Below are positions 48,177-59,789 of a stretch of DNA of 64,000 nt, in pieces. Each line of letters begins with the position of its first letter. Within the stretch, counting starts at the first letter, position 1. The stretch lies in the NCBI GenBank assembly GCA_036345935.2, contig JADWOT020000004.1:11054565-11118564 (forward strand). The letters run 5' to 3'. The DNA is from Taenia hydatigena. Lineage: Eukaryota > Platyhelminthes > Cestoda > Cyclophyllidea > Taeniidae. Made by a program: the position numbers and the translations under genes. The notes below the pieces were generated by a model that made no database searches, was not told the DNA's origin, and saw only the letters and a program-made list of their open reading frames with translations.

Positions 48177-48395
48177 GTGCCTGAAGGACGGGGATTTGGA
48201 GAGTCGTCGACGGCGCTAGTTCAACCTTTCTATGCTTCGCCTCCTCCATGGAGCCCGCTTCTGCGACTGCAGCTGCTGCCACTGCCACGTATGCGTGGAC
48301 ATCACCGACCGACGATGCGATGGGATGTGGGTGGCTTAACAGCAAGTGCTATGCAGAATAACATCGGCCTGAGTGTTGAACTTGCTCTTAAATAA
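48177..48395 (+). CDS. Second copy of the Pro-rich exon
   Basis: Acceptor TATTCTAG|GTGCC, then PEGRGFGESSTALVQPFYAS, PPPW and on to TAA. An indel relative to 47364-47660 moves the shared YAWTSPT motif into another frame, so one of the two is probably frame-damaged. Confidence 0.3.
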   Translation: MPEGRGFGESSTALVQPFYASPPPWSPLLRLQLLPLPRMRGHHRPTMRWDVGGLTASAMQNNIGLSVELALK

Positions 48396-48982
48396 CAATC
48401 TTCCTTTTGAGTACTTTACTGAATTTTAGTTGAAGATTGTTGAGACTTCTCTGAGCAGTTTTGGAAGGTTGTGGTGGACTGTTTTTTGTGGTTGCACATT
48501 CAATGGCGTGGGACCAAAGCTTGACGAGAGGACGACGCGAACGCCGATAGATTGGCAACCACTAGGGCAGCAAACCCTCACTGAGTGAGGTGGCGGAGAA
48601 TGAGGCAGTTGTTGCAGAAGAGTTCGGTCACTTGATTAATTTGAAGGGATCATGTCAGTTGAAATTTCCATCGAAAGTGATATTGGTTGGTAGGTTGTTA
48701 AGAAGTAGTCAGTGAATTAGTTGGGGATGCAAGGAATTGCGCCACTTGTGACCCTGTTTGGAGAAGTCAGTTGCTGTGCCATCACCTAATTGCTCGTCCT
48801 CCTTCATCATTTGCTTGGATGCATGGAAGTCAAGCCGGCATAGACAGACGGCAGTGGGCTTCTTTTCATCCCATCAACCATCGCTCCTTCCTCGTCATTC
48901 ATCAAGAATGACTTGAAATATGTGCTTCAGTTTGCCATCGGGTGGACTTGATGTGGAGGGAGAGAGCTGCCTGGGAACGACG
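48396..48982. other. Spacer end, nothing supported
   Basis: No exon-like frame with splice support was seen. Confidence 0.5.
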
Positions 48983-50031
48983 TGTCTTGTTATAACGTGA
49001 AGGAGATGGCGTCACACAACTCAACGACCATAAGACAGAGTCGGGATGTGGTATTGAATGCTTCGAAGTGGTCGGTGAAGAGTGAGCTCAAACCGACAGT
49101 AAGGTGGATTCTGTGGCATCGCAGCCATCCTGCCGCCTACTAAGTGATAAGTGAGATAAGGCGTTCGTCTAATGAATAAAAGAGATATATTTGAACAAAC
49201 AAGAAGAAGAACAAAAATAAGAAAGGTGGTATGTGGGTTGCCAAAGAAGCCAAGAAGCTGTCTGACACAAAGCACCTCAGACGACGAATGTTCATGTGGA
49301 AGCAGAGGAAGTGGGACAGAATGGGCAGGGTGGGCAGTGTGGGCGGAGAGGGAACTCGCAAGCAGTCGCATCTGATGTGAAGCTTGGTAGATTGCAACGG
49401 ATACTGCAAGTCATCGCTGACGGTGGCGAAATGGAAGGAGCCGGCGCATCAGCAGCAGTCGTCTACGGCACAGCCGAAGGTCCGGATGAATGCGAATGGG
49501 AGGAAGCGGAGGGGTGAGATGTGAATACGAAAGAAGGAAGGGCGACGGTGGAAGACAAGCAGCTACTCGAGGAAGAAGAGGAAGGGAGAAAGGAAGGAAG
49601 GAAGGAGGGAAGGCGGGGAGGGAGGGAGAGAAACAGGGAGAGGGAAGGGAGGCAGGGAGTGAGGGAGGGAGAGAGAGAGGGGAGGCATCGGAACGGAGAA
49701 AGAAGTGAAGAACGAGGAGACATCACGCATGGCGGTGAACAACGGCATCGGTAATGGCAGCAGGGGCACAATTGTCGACTCTGACGGTGGACATGGGCGA
49801 GACATTGTTGGCACCGGGACATCTCAACCGAACACTAAATGAAAAAGGAGAGAAAAAAAAATAGGAAGGTAAGAGAGACAGACGGACGGACGAACGAACG
49901 GAAGTCCTTCGCTCTTGGCATGGATGGAAGTCATCATCGTCATCTATTTCCTGCTGCTGCTGCTGCTGCTGAGCAAACCGTGACAACTACAGTGTCCCTA
50001 ACAACCACAACAACGACATCAACAACGCCCT

Positions 50032-50035
<4 letters not shown>

Positions 50036-50103
<68 letters not shown>
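50036..50103 (-). repeat. Expanded (CAG)n/(CTG)n tract, ~22 units
   Basis: On the minus strand this is the same site as the nine-unit CAG tract at 1344-1372. Confidence 0.97.
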
Positions 50104-50104
<1 letters not shown>

Positions 50105-50203
50105 ATAGTGCAGATGCTGCTGCATTAACAGGAAGGACAATGCTCTCACCAACTTGACTTGGTGTGAATCGGTGGTAGGCAAGAAGCACACTTTGCTCCA
50201 TCA

Positions 50204-50951
50204 TCAATGCATCATGGAGTCCGTAAACCGGTGTCGGTGTCGGTGTCGGTGTGGGTGTGGGTGTTGGTGAGGTGGTCCCTTGTGTTGTTGGTGCCACGCG
50301 AGTCCACCGATTGAGTTGGTGAAGAGCCGACGCCACCTGCCGCCGCGCGTCTTCTTTGCTTTGCCGTGTACGTGGTGACCGCTCTCCATGATGACATTGT
50401 GCGCCTTCTCCTTCTTCACCTCCTTCTCCATTCTCCCGTCCTCCTCCTGCTCCTCATGCCCGTCCTCGTCCCTCGTCGAACGGCCCTTTGTCTCCATCCG
50501 TCTTCTCATCCTCCTCCTCCTCCTTTCAGCGCAAAGGCCCTTCGCGCTATCCACACCACCACCACCTCCTCCTTCTTCCCTCCATTCGTACTCATCCGGA
50601 AGATCGGTAACACCGTAGGTCGTGTCTGCGGCGCCGGTATCTCCTTCCGTTTCTGCCGACCGTCGCTGCCGCCTCCGCATCGAATGACTTGGAGGCGAGG
50701 CGAAGAATTGCAGTATCTGTTGAAATCTCACCAGCTTCGCATCAGATGCGCCAGTCGAGTTTTCCATCTCCTCCACTTGCTCTGTCTGCTCCACATGCTC
50801 CACCCACTCTTCTTCCACATGAGCATCTGTCTGAAGTGCTTTGTGAGAGACAGCCTTTTGGCGTCTTTGGCAACCTGCATGACAAGGACGTTAGTAGAGG
50901 TGTGTGTAAAGGCGAGCACCTACCTCTCCTCGTGGACACTGCTTGCGCCAT
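50204..50951 (-). CDS. Hypothetical Glu/Arg-rich protein, module A copy 3
   Basis: Proposed CDS is complement(join(50204..50874, 50924..50951)), 232 aa. The intron of 49 nt has the same splice sites as in copies 1 and 2. It has a 32-residue in-frame shortening of the Glu-rich middle and the same C-terminus (WHQQHKGPPHQ, FTDSMMH) as copy 1. Confidence 0.38.
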
Positions 50952-52787
50952 GTCCACGAGGGTCCACGCGAGAAAAAGAAATCGCAAACGGAAAAAAACC
51001 AAAGTGACTGAAAAACCAAAGCGAAATGTACACCAAGATGAATAGCATTTCTGCATACATCCGATTTGCAAACATTATAGTGGCGGTATGTTTGAGTGTG
51101 TGACACGATCAATTAATTCAATCGATAGCCTCACCATTTGAAAGTGAGCAGCGCTTTGTGTCTGGTGACTGCACTACCATCACGCTAAATTGTGGTGTAG
51201 GTTTGCGGCTAATGATGATAATTATTACTGGCACGACTGGAACGATGTACTGCTTTATGGTGTAGGTGAGGTGTAGGTGCGTTGAATGTGCTTGTGGAAG
51301 TGATAGCAACCACCCACAACGATGAGGCTGTACTGTCGCCTCACAATGCCAATGAGCTAGAAATGTGGTTGGGATGCGAGTGGAATAAAAGTGTTACTCA
51401 AATGACTTGAGTAGTGGGTTTCTGTTGCTGCATGTGACGGGAAGACGGATGTGTGTTGAAGGCATTTATGCAGCACATCCGGCATGTGCATTTTCGATGG
51501 TGGTGGTAATGAAAGAACCAGCACATGTTACACTGGTGGGACAGCAGGCTTGCTTTTCGAAGAAGAGAAGGAAGGAGAAAGGAGGGTCGGAAGAAAGGAA
51601 GGAAGGGAGGAAGGAAAGAAGGAATGGAGGAAGAAGTGGCTAGATGTGTCACACATGCGAGACGGTGGTTGGTAGCCGTAAGATAGAATAATAGAGTGGT
51701 AAAAAATAGTTCTCGTTGAACTTAAGATGGTCCATTTGAAGGAGTAACTTCTACTTTGAGTCATTGCCTTATTGGTAGGGCTGTCCTTTTGATGAGCCTC
51801 CATATCCGCCATAAGGTGTTGCACCCAGTCGCCACAATCGTGCCAATACGTGAGGCCTCTCATTGTCAGCACTGTGGTTTCCTTCATGAGGGACATTATT
51901 ATTCGCTTTGTGAAGAGTAACATACTCCCGATAAGTGAACTAAAGTCTTTTTAAATGGATTAATTGAGCAATGGCTTTTTCAAGCAGAGTCATTGTAGTT
52001 CAATTGCATGATTTGCTCAGCGGTAGAAGGATTAACTGCGTCTATTTATTCGACCACGTTCGGAAGTGTGCACTATGTTTGGACGATAGCAAAAGCCCAT
52101 CGAGACACCTATGGAAGATCTGGCATGGTATACGCAAATCATCCTTACATGATCAGCATGATCGTATCGTACAACGAACTCGTGTTTAGACAACCCAATC
52201 GGGTGACTTAAATAGTCAGGATGTCGAAGTTCTCGATTGATAGCCTTGAGTTTGAGTCGTTCTGACTTTGTGCCGCGGTTGTGATACAACCTGCTACTAA
52301 AGTTAGTCAACCCTATGCAAACTGTCTTGCGTCGTTTTTAAATGCCCATAATAAGCTTGAGTGGTTAAAGTGGGGTAATATTTATTTGCTTATCACCTGC
52401 GATTTTGCTGTTACCAAGTCTTAGCCTGCTTGATGATGCATTGGATGATCGTTGTATATATGTGATGGTGTCTGCTGCTGCCGCTTTGACGGCTGCTATG
52501 ATCTGGTTGAAAGCGATGGGGATGTGGCATACCTCTTTTGGCTGATGTCATGCAAGACTGATGTGTGAGTAGCGATGCGACAGTTGGCTAATCACTCCTA
52601 CGCCATCATCGAAGTGGTTGTGGTGTTGATGGTGGATGCTGAGCACATGACTGCCATTCGCATGCCAGAAGGTAGGATTGATGGGCCATGTATTTGTTGC
52701 TCCTACCTCTCTTTCACGTCCGTGTAGGGCGATTCTCTGGCTGAGCGACTGGGTGGGAGAAAAGCTGCGATTGCTGGGGATGGAAAA

Positions 52788-53054
52788 TTGCATCATTGTT
52801 TTCTCCTAAACGGTCCTCTCACGGGTCTGGAATGCACACCACTCTATCCCGAAAAGACTATGCTTCGTTCATATTTATGGTGGAATGCAGATGCAGTTGT
52901 TGACAATGAATTGTTCGCTTACAAAGACCGAACGTTGGTGATGCCTTCGAACTGTCTACTCGATGGGATTTCGGTGCAACTGGGGATGTTTGAGAGAAAC
53001 TTTATAAGAAGGCGATTGGAGACCATTCTTCACTACTGCAATACTTGCTCATGA
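52788..53054 (+). pseudogene. Kunitz-like open frame in K of F2
   Basis: An 88-codon frame with HHCFLLNGPLTGLECTP, LRSYLWWNADAVVDNELFAY and SNCLLDG, ending HYCNTCS. The C...G..C...WW-N...F-Y spacing recalls a Kunitz/BPTI core, and the minus-strand equivalent at 59.9-60.1 kb reads VCVWWNVDTVSRGGEWFTY. Several Kunitz cysteines are not in place, so this is at best a decayed or diverged copy. Kunitz domains are extracellular serine-protease inhibitors. Start and splice sites are not defined. Confidence 0.3.
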
Positions 53055-55125
53055 GAAGGCGCATGCACGAGATTGTGGGGAGATTAGAGAAGACCGGCCT
53101 TACAATGTGTACTACTGAAGCAGGTGTCTTTTCCACATTATAGCGACCAATATAAAGGTCAAGTGAGGCGGAGGTGCAGACACAGATGCATCGGTGGAGG
53201 ATGACGGAGAAGCAGTGGTGGTGGAGTCTGTGGTACGTGGAGGATTGGCGTTGTCGTCGAACGCAGCACTGGAGGCTACGCGCGGCTAGGTGTCGGAGGG
53301 GTTGGATGCAGCCTACCGCAAACATGTCGCCTCAACTGCCGCCATTGGGACTGCCTCGGTGGTACAGGAAGTGAGGCTGGCAGAAATGGGGAAGGAGCCT
53401 TAATCGAGTCCAGGCCATCGCCATGGAATTGGAGGCGAGAGTAGCTGAGTTCCTAGTTATGCCTGTCGTCCTGTGTCACCTACATTTGTAAGCTTTTATC
53501 GTTCTCCTATTTGCCCATTCATAATACAAAGTACTAAGCCACTTCATATCAATTTGTATCCCGTGTTCACATAGTCATCTATCATTCGTTCTTCATCGGT
53601 TCATTTTATTCGTTCACTCCTGACTTGTGTATTCAACTCAACAACTCGGTTTTACCTGCTCGATGTTGCACCGATTCTTCTGATCAAGTCATTAGGTGAA
53701 TCTCGTATTAAATATTCTGGCAGTGCTCTTGGATTAGTGGCTTGTTTTGAGAGTGCCTTAAGAGTTGCCTTCGAGCTTACGTGCACAGCGTCTGCATTGG
53801 TGAGGCATGTGGTTGAAGTGTGGAGGTGTTAATATGCTTGAGGATGGAAGGGGTTGATTTGTTCTAGGTATGCATAAGCATCACTAGTTCAGTCGACTCC
53901 GACGCAGTTGTCAAGTCTCTTGTGGCTATTAATGAGTTTTTGCCATCTGTAGACACTGAGCGGGCGTTTAGCTCATGAGCAGATCTGGGAGAGTTAGTGA
54001 GCAATCGTCGGAACGTTGAATGTGTGCTCACCACTTGAGGGATTGATTTGGGTGACAAGGCAAAGATGAATGCGTTTTGTGTGAAGGGGGAGGGTGAAAG
54101 GCCAGTGCATGTAGCATTTTCTTCTTCCTGTACGCGCACGAAATTCAGATGGAAGTGGTGACGCAGTAGCATTGCACTCTTCTGACTCAGAGCTTAAGAC
54201 TGGCAAAGTACACTCCTTTTGTCACTTCTTGGATCCCATTTGTTTGCATCTATCGTTTGGCGTCAAATTCTGTCCAAGTGTGGTTGACCTTGCATGGGAC
54301 TGAAAAGCAGTTCGATTGCCTTCTCGTGTTGACCTCTTTGCCTCAATTTGGCCCCACTACATTTCTCTGTTCTTTGGGCGTTGAAAGCTCACGACTAGCC
54401 TGTGCTTACCACAATGTGCCTACAACTTGTCATGCATCGGGCAGTTTTGACCTACTGTGGAGGATTTGTGTATTGTGTTCTCAGGAAGCAATTGCCATCG
54501 TTGTCCATCAGTGGTCACTCTATAATGCCTTTTGAGGGCACAAATGGCACTGCACGTTTCACCACTATGGCAACAGACAATGGCTGCGGTAGGAGAGACG
54601 AGATCATACAAGAGAGGGCCTGCAGGTGTCCAGAGCTTAAATCGATGACATTTGATCGAGAGGGAAGGTTGACGAAAGGTGTAGAGCTGATGTCGGATTC
54701 CATAAATTGGACAAGGCGATGGAAGAGGATTGTGATGGAGAGTAGGAGTGGAGGGAGGAGATTCCCAGATCTCTCGAAAGGTTGCAAAAGGGAAGACAGC
54801 TGATTGTGGCGAAAAATGCAGAAATTGGTAGGGTGGAGGTGTCGGTTCTTTCTTACCTTGCGAAGGCTGCTCTAGCTGCTGCTGGTGGTGGAGGTGCTGG
54901 ACCATTGTGTGGGGCTGCACCTGTGCGCATTTCCATTCAGGCATCCCTGACATTCGCCTAAACATGCATTTAGTGAGGACGCAGCCCACCCCTCTCGAAC
55001 CTGCGTTACCATTTACTCGTACACTAATGCCTGAGCTGTGAATTCGTGGTAGCTGTTCACTTATTCATCTTAATTACCTCCATTCGTACAATTCTTTAGG
55101 GTCAATTCGCCTTCAAGAGTACAGT
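53040..55125 (+). repeat. Module D, copy D3 (within F2)
   Basis: Near-identical to D2. The minus-strand frame 54420-54989 is open for 189 codons here but interrupted in D2. Confidence 0.88.
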
Positions 55126-58010
55126 GGACATCGCACCTTGCATGGTATCGAGTGGACGTGGGAAGTCTGTCATGACGAATAGTTGTTGGTGTCAGTCTGT
55201 TTCAAAGGAAAAGTGGATGGCCACCTCCACTGCCCAGATGCTTTGATGGCTGCATGCGGGTGGAATTGTGGTATGCAAGACGTATGAGGGGGTTGGGGGG
55301 GGGAGTGGGGGGGATGAGGGGCTGTGTTGGGTTTATCAATGTGCACTGTGATGTAATCGCATGGAAGTGAGGTAGTCGGTGCTTGTTTGACGAGGTGTAG
55401 GTGTGGGCGATCGGTGTAAGGCAGGACGTGAGGGATGCCGTGTGCATGTGATGCAGGTGGTGACTGGATGCGCCAGTGGATTCTTTGCGCGTAGTCGTTT
55501 TGTAATATTGACTGCCTGCTCAGGACTGTTCGGTAACGGAGGTATGAATATTTTGCAGGCAGGCAGTGTTGGAGTCGGAGCTGCCTGGAGTGTTGCGTGG
55601 CTGCTCTTGATGTGATTGCGTTCGCGATGCGATGGGCGATCGGTGCTTGGAGGAGGGGAAGGGTGAAGGAGGGGGGCGGTTTGCGCTGAAGTAAATTGCG
55701 ATCGTATGTGTTCCTGCTCACGGATCATAAGGGGTGGAATGAAGCTTGTCTGCATTGATTACTACTTTTGTTCGTCCTTCAATGACCCTTGAGTGGAGAC
55801 GCTCTACCATTGCGGTGGAGCGTGTGGACGAGATGCCACCCAATAGCACATTGACTTGTTTCGACAGTGTCGAGTGGTGTAATACTCGGCCGTTCATGTG
55901 TTGTAATGCCTTTTTTTATTGCGGTGCTGCTGGCTTTTTTGGTGTGCTCATTGACTTGACGAGGTTGCTGGGGTGTTTGATGATGATGATGATGACGGCG
56001 TGCAATTTTACTTACTGGCACTCGCTCTGCTGTCGCCACCGTCTTCAACGCTGGTTAAGAGCTGTTTTTTAACGACATCACAGTCCCATCAGGCTGCCAA
56101 CAAGACCTATCCTCGCCGTCGGTGGCAATGGCAAGGGGTAAAGTGGATACAGAAGCAGACCCATGGGAGACCACTGAGACTGTGCTTGGAGGTCTTGGTA
56201 ACGATGAGTACGGTGTGTGTGCCACGTAGAAACGAAACCAGAGCAAACCTGTAACTTGGTAAGCATGCTAGATAATTTGAATCAGACGTTATTACCTTCT
56301 TACAATAATTGGCTTTGCTCATTCGTTTTTTAAATCTGCGATGTCTAGGTATTGTGGCTTTTGCCACTATGACACGAGACGATGTTGGTATGATGTAAGT
56401 GTGAAGTAGTTGAACGTGTATTTATGATGCTTTGATGTGTACGACTGATTCTCCATACGACCCACTGTCGCATTCGATAGTCGCTCGTCGAATGTTTGAG
56501 GCCTAGGACGCGGGTAATCGGCGCGTATCCGAGGAGGCATTGTTAATGACGCCTACATGTGGGCGTTGCAGTGAGTGGGACGACCACCCATTGCCCGAGT
56601 GTGATTAACTTATAGGAGAAACGAAAAATCTCCAACGACTTCATGCGGCGCTCATTTTTGCAGATCCCGCCCTATGCAGTTTGTGTGATACGAAATTGTG
56701 CGATTTTGGGATTATCGTGCATGTGTGTGTGTGTGGATGTTGTTTAACGGCGATCTGCCATTTGATGGTAGTGAGTGCATCTCCGCTGTCTGCGACAAGT
56801 GGCTGCGCTTGGCCTTGCATGTTTACGACATGGCAGTAGATTTTAGACCGATAGCCATATCAAAGCTTAGAAACTGTCACTATAGTTGTTGTGATGCTGC
56901 AACTTTGACAGGAGTTTGACTGTTCGCTTCCAGGTCAATGTTTCCTCTACTGGTGATGGACACGTGTGATGGTTAGCACATTTCTCCCCTATCCCATACG
57001 GAATGAGCTTGCAGCATGGGAGATGAGGAGACTGACGACGCAGTAGCTTTGCCGAGGAGAGCACGGCGGATGGCGCTGGACGAGGCGAAGTGGATTGTAT
57101 TATGCGTTGGTGGACTGTTGAATGACGGATTTTGGTGATGAGGCCGCTTAACTGCGTCGTCGTTGTACCTTTTCGGAGTGGTATGTTGAATGCACGTGCA
57201 TGTGTTGTGTCCGAATATGGTGTCGCCTTTCGCCTTCAGGTGGGAGGGGAAAGCTGAGAAAAATGAGGTGCGCATGTATGGATTGGTGATAGAGATGTTT
57301 TATTGTAGATTGAAGCTCTGCTAGCCGTAGCCCATCTGCATGAAGATGTAATGTGTGCGGCCTATTTTGCTTCAGAAGGAGGTGTATAACTGTTTTACTT
57401 TGTTTGGTTGCAGTTACTTGTTGTTAGCACGGGTAATGGGTGCATTTTGAAGTGAATTGTCAACTGTTGTGGGTATTATGAGTGTTTAGGAGGAGCGGTA
57501 TGCTGTCACAGCCCTGAGAGTGGCTTTAGAAGGCGCTGAATGTGTAAAAAGTGAGTTGTTGCGTAGGTGGATGTGAGGCGAAAGGGGGTGTTTGTGAAAA
57601 GAAGAGGACAAGACGACCCCAACCACTTTGTGTATGGACATGTATGCCAAGTAGGCGGGAATGAGGGAAGGCTGCATACTGCCTGATTAGTGTTGTAACA
57701 TCATCTCCTCTGCAGGGCAGCCTTAAATGGTGTTGTGTTGTCATTCCAGCACGCGGTTCCCTTAAGCCAACGTGGTAGCTAGTACCACTATTGGAGTTGA
57801 ATGATATGCTGACAGAGCTAACTAGATTGAATAGAGATCTCGGTGGGAGATCTGCTTGTTAAACAGCTTCCAATAACACCTGCTGGCGTGTCTGCCATCC
57901 TTTGTATCTTTTGCCTTTGCCGGAAGATAATGTTGGTCCGCTGTCCTTACAACTGCCTCGTTGGCGTGACATACATGCTTACCTGGACTTGTCGACGTTG
58001 GTCTTTAAAC
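55126..58010 (+). repeat. Module E2 in F2
   Basis: Near-identical to 32921-35790 and about 90% to the palindrome inner half. It has a shorter (TG)n in the ACGG-flanked insert. Confidence 0.88.
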
Positions 58011-58278
58011 AGAGTGGAGCTGATCGTTGCACGTTGCGATGCAAATATATGATAGAAATACTAAAGCAGAAATAACCTGGGACGCATTTTTGCAAGGTCG
58101 GAGTTGTCAGGACGAAAGTGAAGTGAAGGCACCAGCTATGCGAGCAATAATTGGTTCTTGGGGTCAAAGCTTTGTAGTAGCAGGGCAAACGGACAGTTTT
58201 TTTTTTTAAATTTAGCCTCATTATTTGTGTGTGGTTGAGTTTTGAGCAAATTATTATTAAAAAGACGTGACTTTGCAT

Positions 58279-58662
58279 TGCCATTTGATCTAGGGCATGT
58301 AAATGTGGACTACGGGGCTTGGAGAAAACCAAATGGTTCCAGCGATTTAAGAATGTGTTGATGTTGCTTCGCAGTGCTTCAGAGTGGAGAGCTTTTGCCT
58401 CGCAATGCAAGGATGGCAAGGACCTTGAGAGCATCATAATACCACGCCGGTGGGTCGCGATGGCAACGGAAATGTAGTTAGTAAAAGGGAGATAAGTCTC
58501 AAGAATAGGGATGCTAGAACATAACAATAACAATAAATAAAACTGGAAAGCGGTTGGGCAATTTTAATGTGAGCAGCAAATGTGGGGTGTTGTAGAGTAA
58601 AAGAATGTCGCAAATACAAAGTGGAGGACTAAGGAAAGTGGAAATAGTAAAAGGGGCGAAGC
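58279..58662 (+). repeat. Module G, copy 3 (within F2)
   Basis: Third copy of G. Plus-strand frame open (AGG in place of ATG); minus-strand frame open for 184 codons including upstream sequence. Confidence 0.85.
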
Positions 58663-58754
58663 AAATCATGCCCAGACCTCCAAGGGGAGTGCATTACTTT
58701 CTCGACACATTTCGGCCTTGCATACTCCTCTTCACACCCTGTCAAGTGAAATGA

Positions 58755-59130
58755 GTGAGGATTTTCAACAGAATTCATGATTGGGACGACGATGCTTTGC
58801 TTGAAGGTGATAAAACACGGAAACAAATGATATCGATTTGCTTTAACTCACTTGATTCCTCAAAGGTTTTGAAGCAGAATTTCGGAGGTGTGGTGTTTAT
58901 CAACACTCGATGGGTTTGCCTACGTAAATCGCAAATCACTCATTTTTGTGCTCACCATCACCATCTGTTCTAGCTGCTTTGGAGCATCTTTTGTTCTGGC
59001 ACCAGCATGTTGTTATTTGCTGCCAAGAATGCATTCCTCGAGCAGATAAAAGCGACTTGTCACTTGGTCAACAAATCAGTGGCGCTGTTCTATGGCAAGA
59101 ACTTATCAAATGCTCAATTGCTAATGAGTG
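58755..59130 (+). CDS. Hypothetical gene fragment, two exons with a 50-nt intron
   Basis: Proposed exons are join(58755..58923, 58974..59130). The intron is exactly 50 nt (GTAAAT...TTCTAG) and the join is in frame (phase 1). Exon a reads IFNRIHDWDDDALLEGDKTR, then KQMISICFNSLDSSKVLKQN and FGGVVFINTRWVCL. Exon b reads LEHLLFWHQHVVICCQECIP, then SDLSLGQQISGAVLWQELIK and CSIANEW, ending at GTGAGC (59131). Exon a may instead begin at an acceptor TTTTCAACAG near 58772. The next exon is unclear. Single copy, with good amino-acid composition on both sides of the intron. No family recognised. Confidence 0.45.
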
Positions 59131-59159
59131 GTGAGCAAGTTGTGTAAAGTCGTTTTAAA

Positions 59160-59580
59160 ATGTGCTACGAATGGCTTACGGTCTAGACTATCCACTAATA
59201 GTGACAGTCTCGGCTTTCGCATGTCCAGTGTATGTGACGGCGTCGTGGACAACGCTCCGTAGAAAGTCCTTGAGCTTATCGCTAATCTTCTCATCCTACA
59301 CGAGCTCCTCTACCTTAGACCTTTGGCAGTCACCTAGAAGTTGATTGATTACTTCTGCCCTAGACCACAACCACAACACCTAAACCTTAAATGCACCCTC
59401 TGAAGGGAAAGGCGCCCAAATAAATATAAATACGGTGACCTTGATAAAAGTGACGATGATTAAGTACCATCGAGTAATCACTGACAACCGTCAGTAGTGA
59501 TGCATGCGAATCAGAGAATACAAGCCATAAAATCGCGTTCAGTACACAACACTTGATTGATAAATGACAAAAGGTGAGGG
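59160..59580 (+). pseudogene. Distant counterpart of module D
   Basis: It aligns in order with 14250-14520: 'gttgattgattacttctgcc' against 'gttgattgactactttgcca', then frame YHRVITDNRQ against HYRVTTDRQRW. Stops interrupt it here. Confidence 0.5.
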
Positions 59581-59789
59581 ATAGTACACTCATCTCTGCA
59601 TCAAGTATCAATCACACTGAGCAAAGGCCAATTATGCGTCCTCTTGTACACAGAGAGCAGAGCAAAGAGGAAAGAAACCGAAGCACGATTCAGTGAATCC
59701 CCCTCAACGCGTCTCGTACTCCACCACTGCTGCTTCGTGATCATCCAACTGGCATCCTTGTTGCCTGTGAAGGTGGCCACACTGTCGTT

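Larger units (their letters stand above)
48983..52160 (-). repeat. Large inverted repeat, right arm (contains module A copy 3)
   Basis: Inverted copy of 40988-43785; 48983-51345 is module A copy 3. Unlike A2 it keeps the segment equivalent to A1 1000-1465, so the A2 deletion is specific to A2. Confidence 0.9.
52189..58698 (+). repeat. Composite segmental duplication F, copy 2
   Basis: Direct copy of 30005-36820, with about 309 bp absent near 58662. It abuts the inverted repeat on its left and the single-copy region on its right. It contains K (52189-53040), D3 (53040-55125), E2 (55126-58010) and G (58279-58662). Confidence 0.92.

Noticed and set aside
57979..58533. 184-codon minus-strand ORF across the F2 end
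   Set aside because: Crosses the E2/tail/G module boundaries and is split in F1; no start or splice support, so not listed as a gene.
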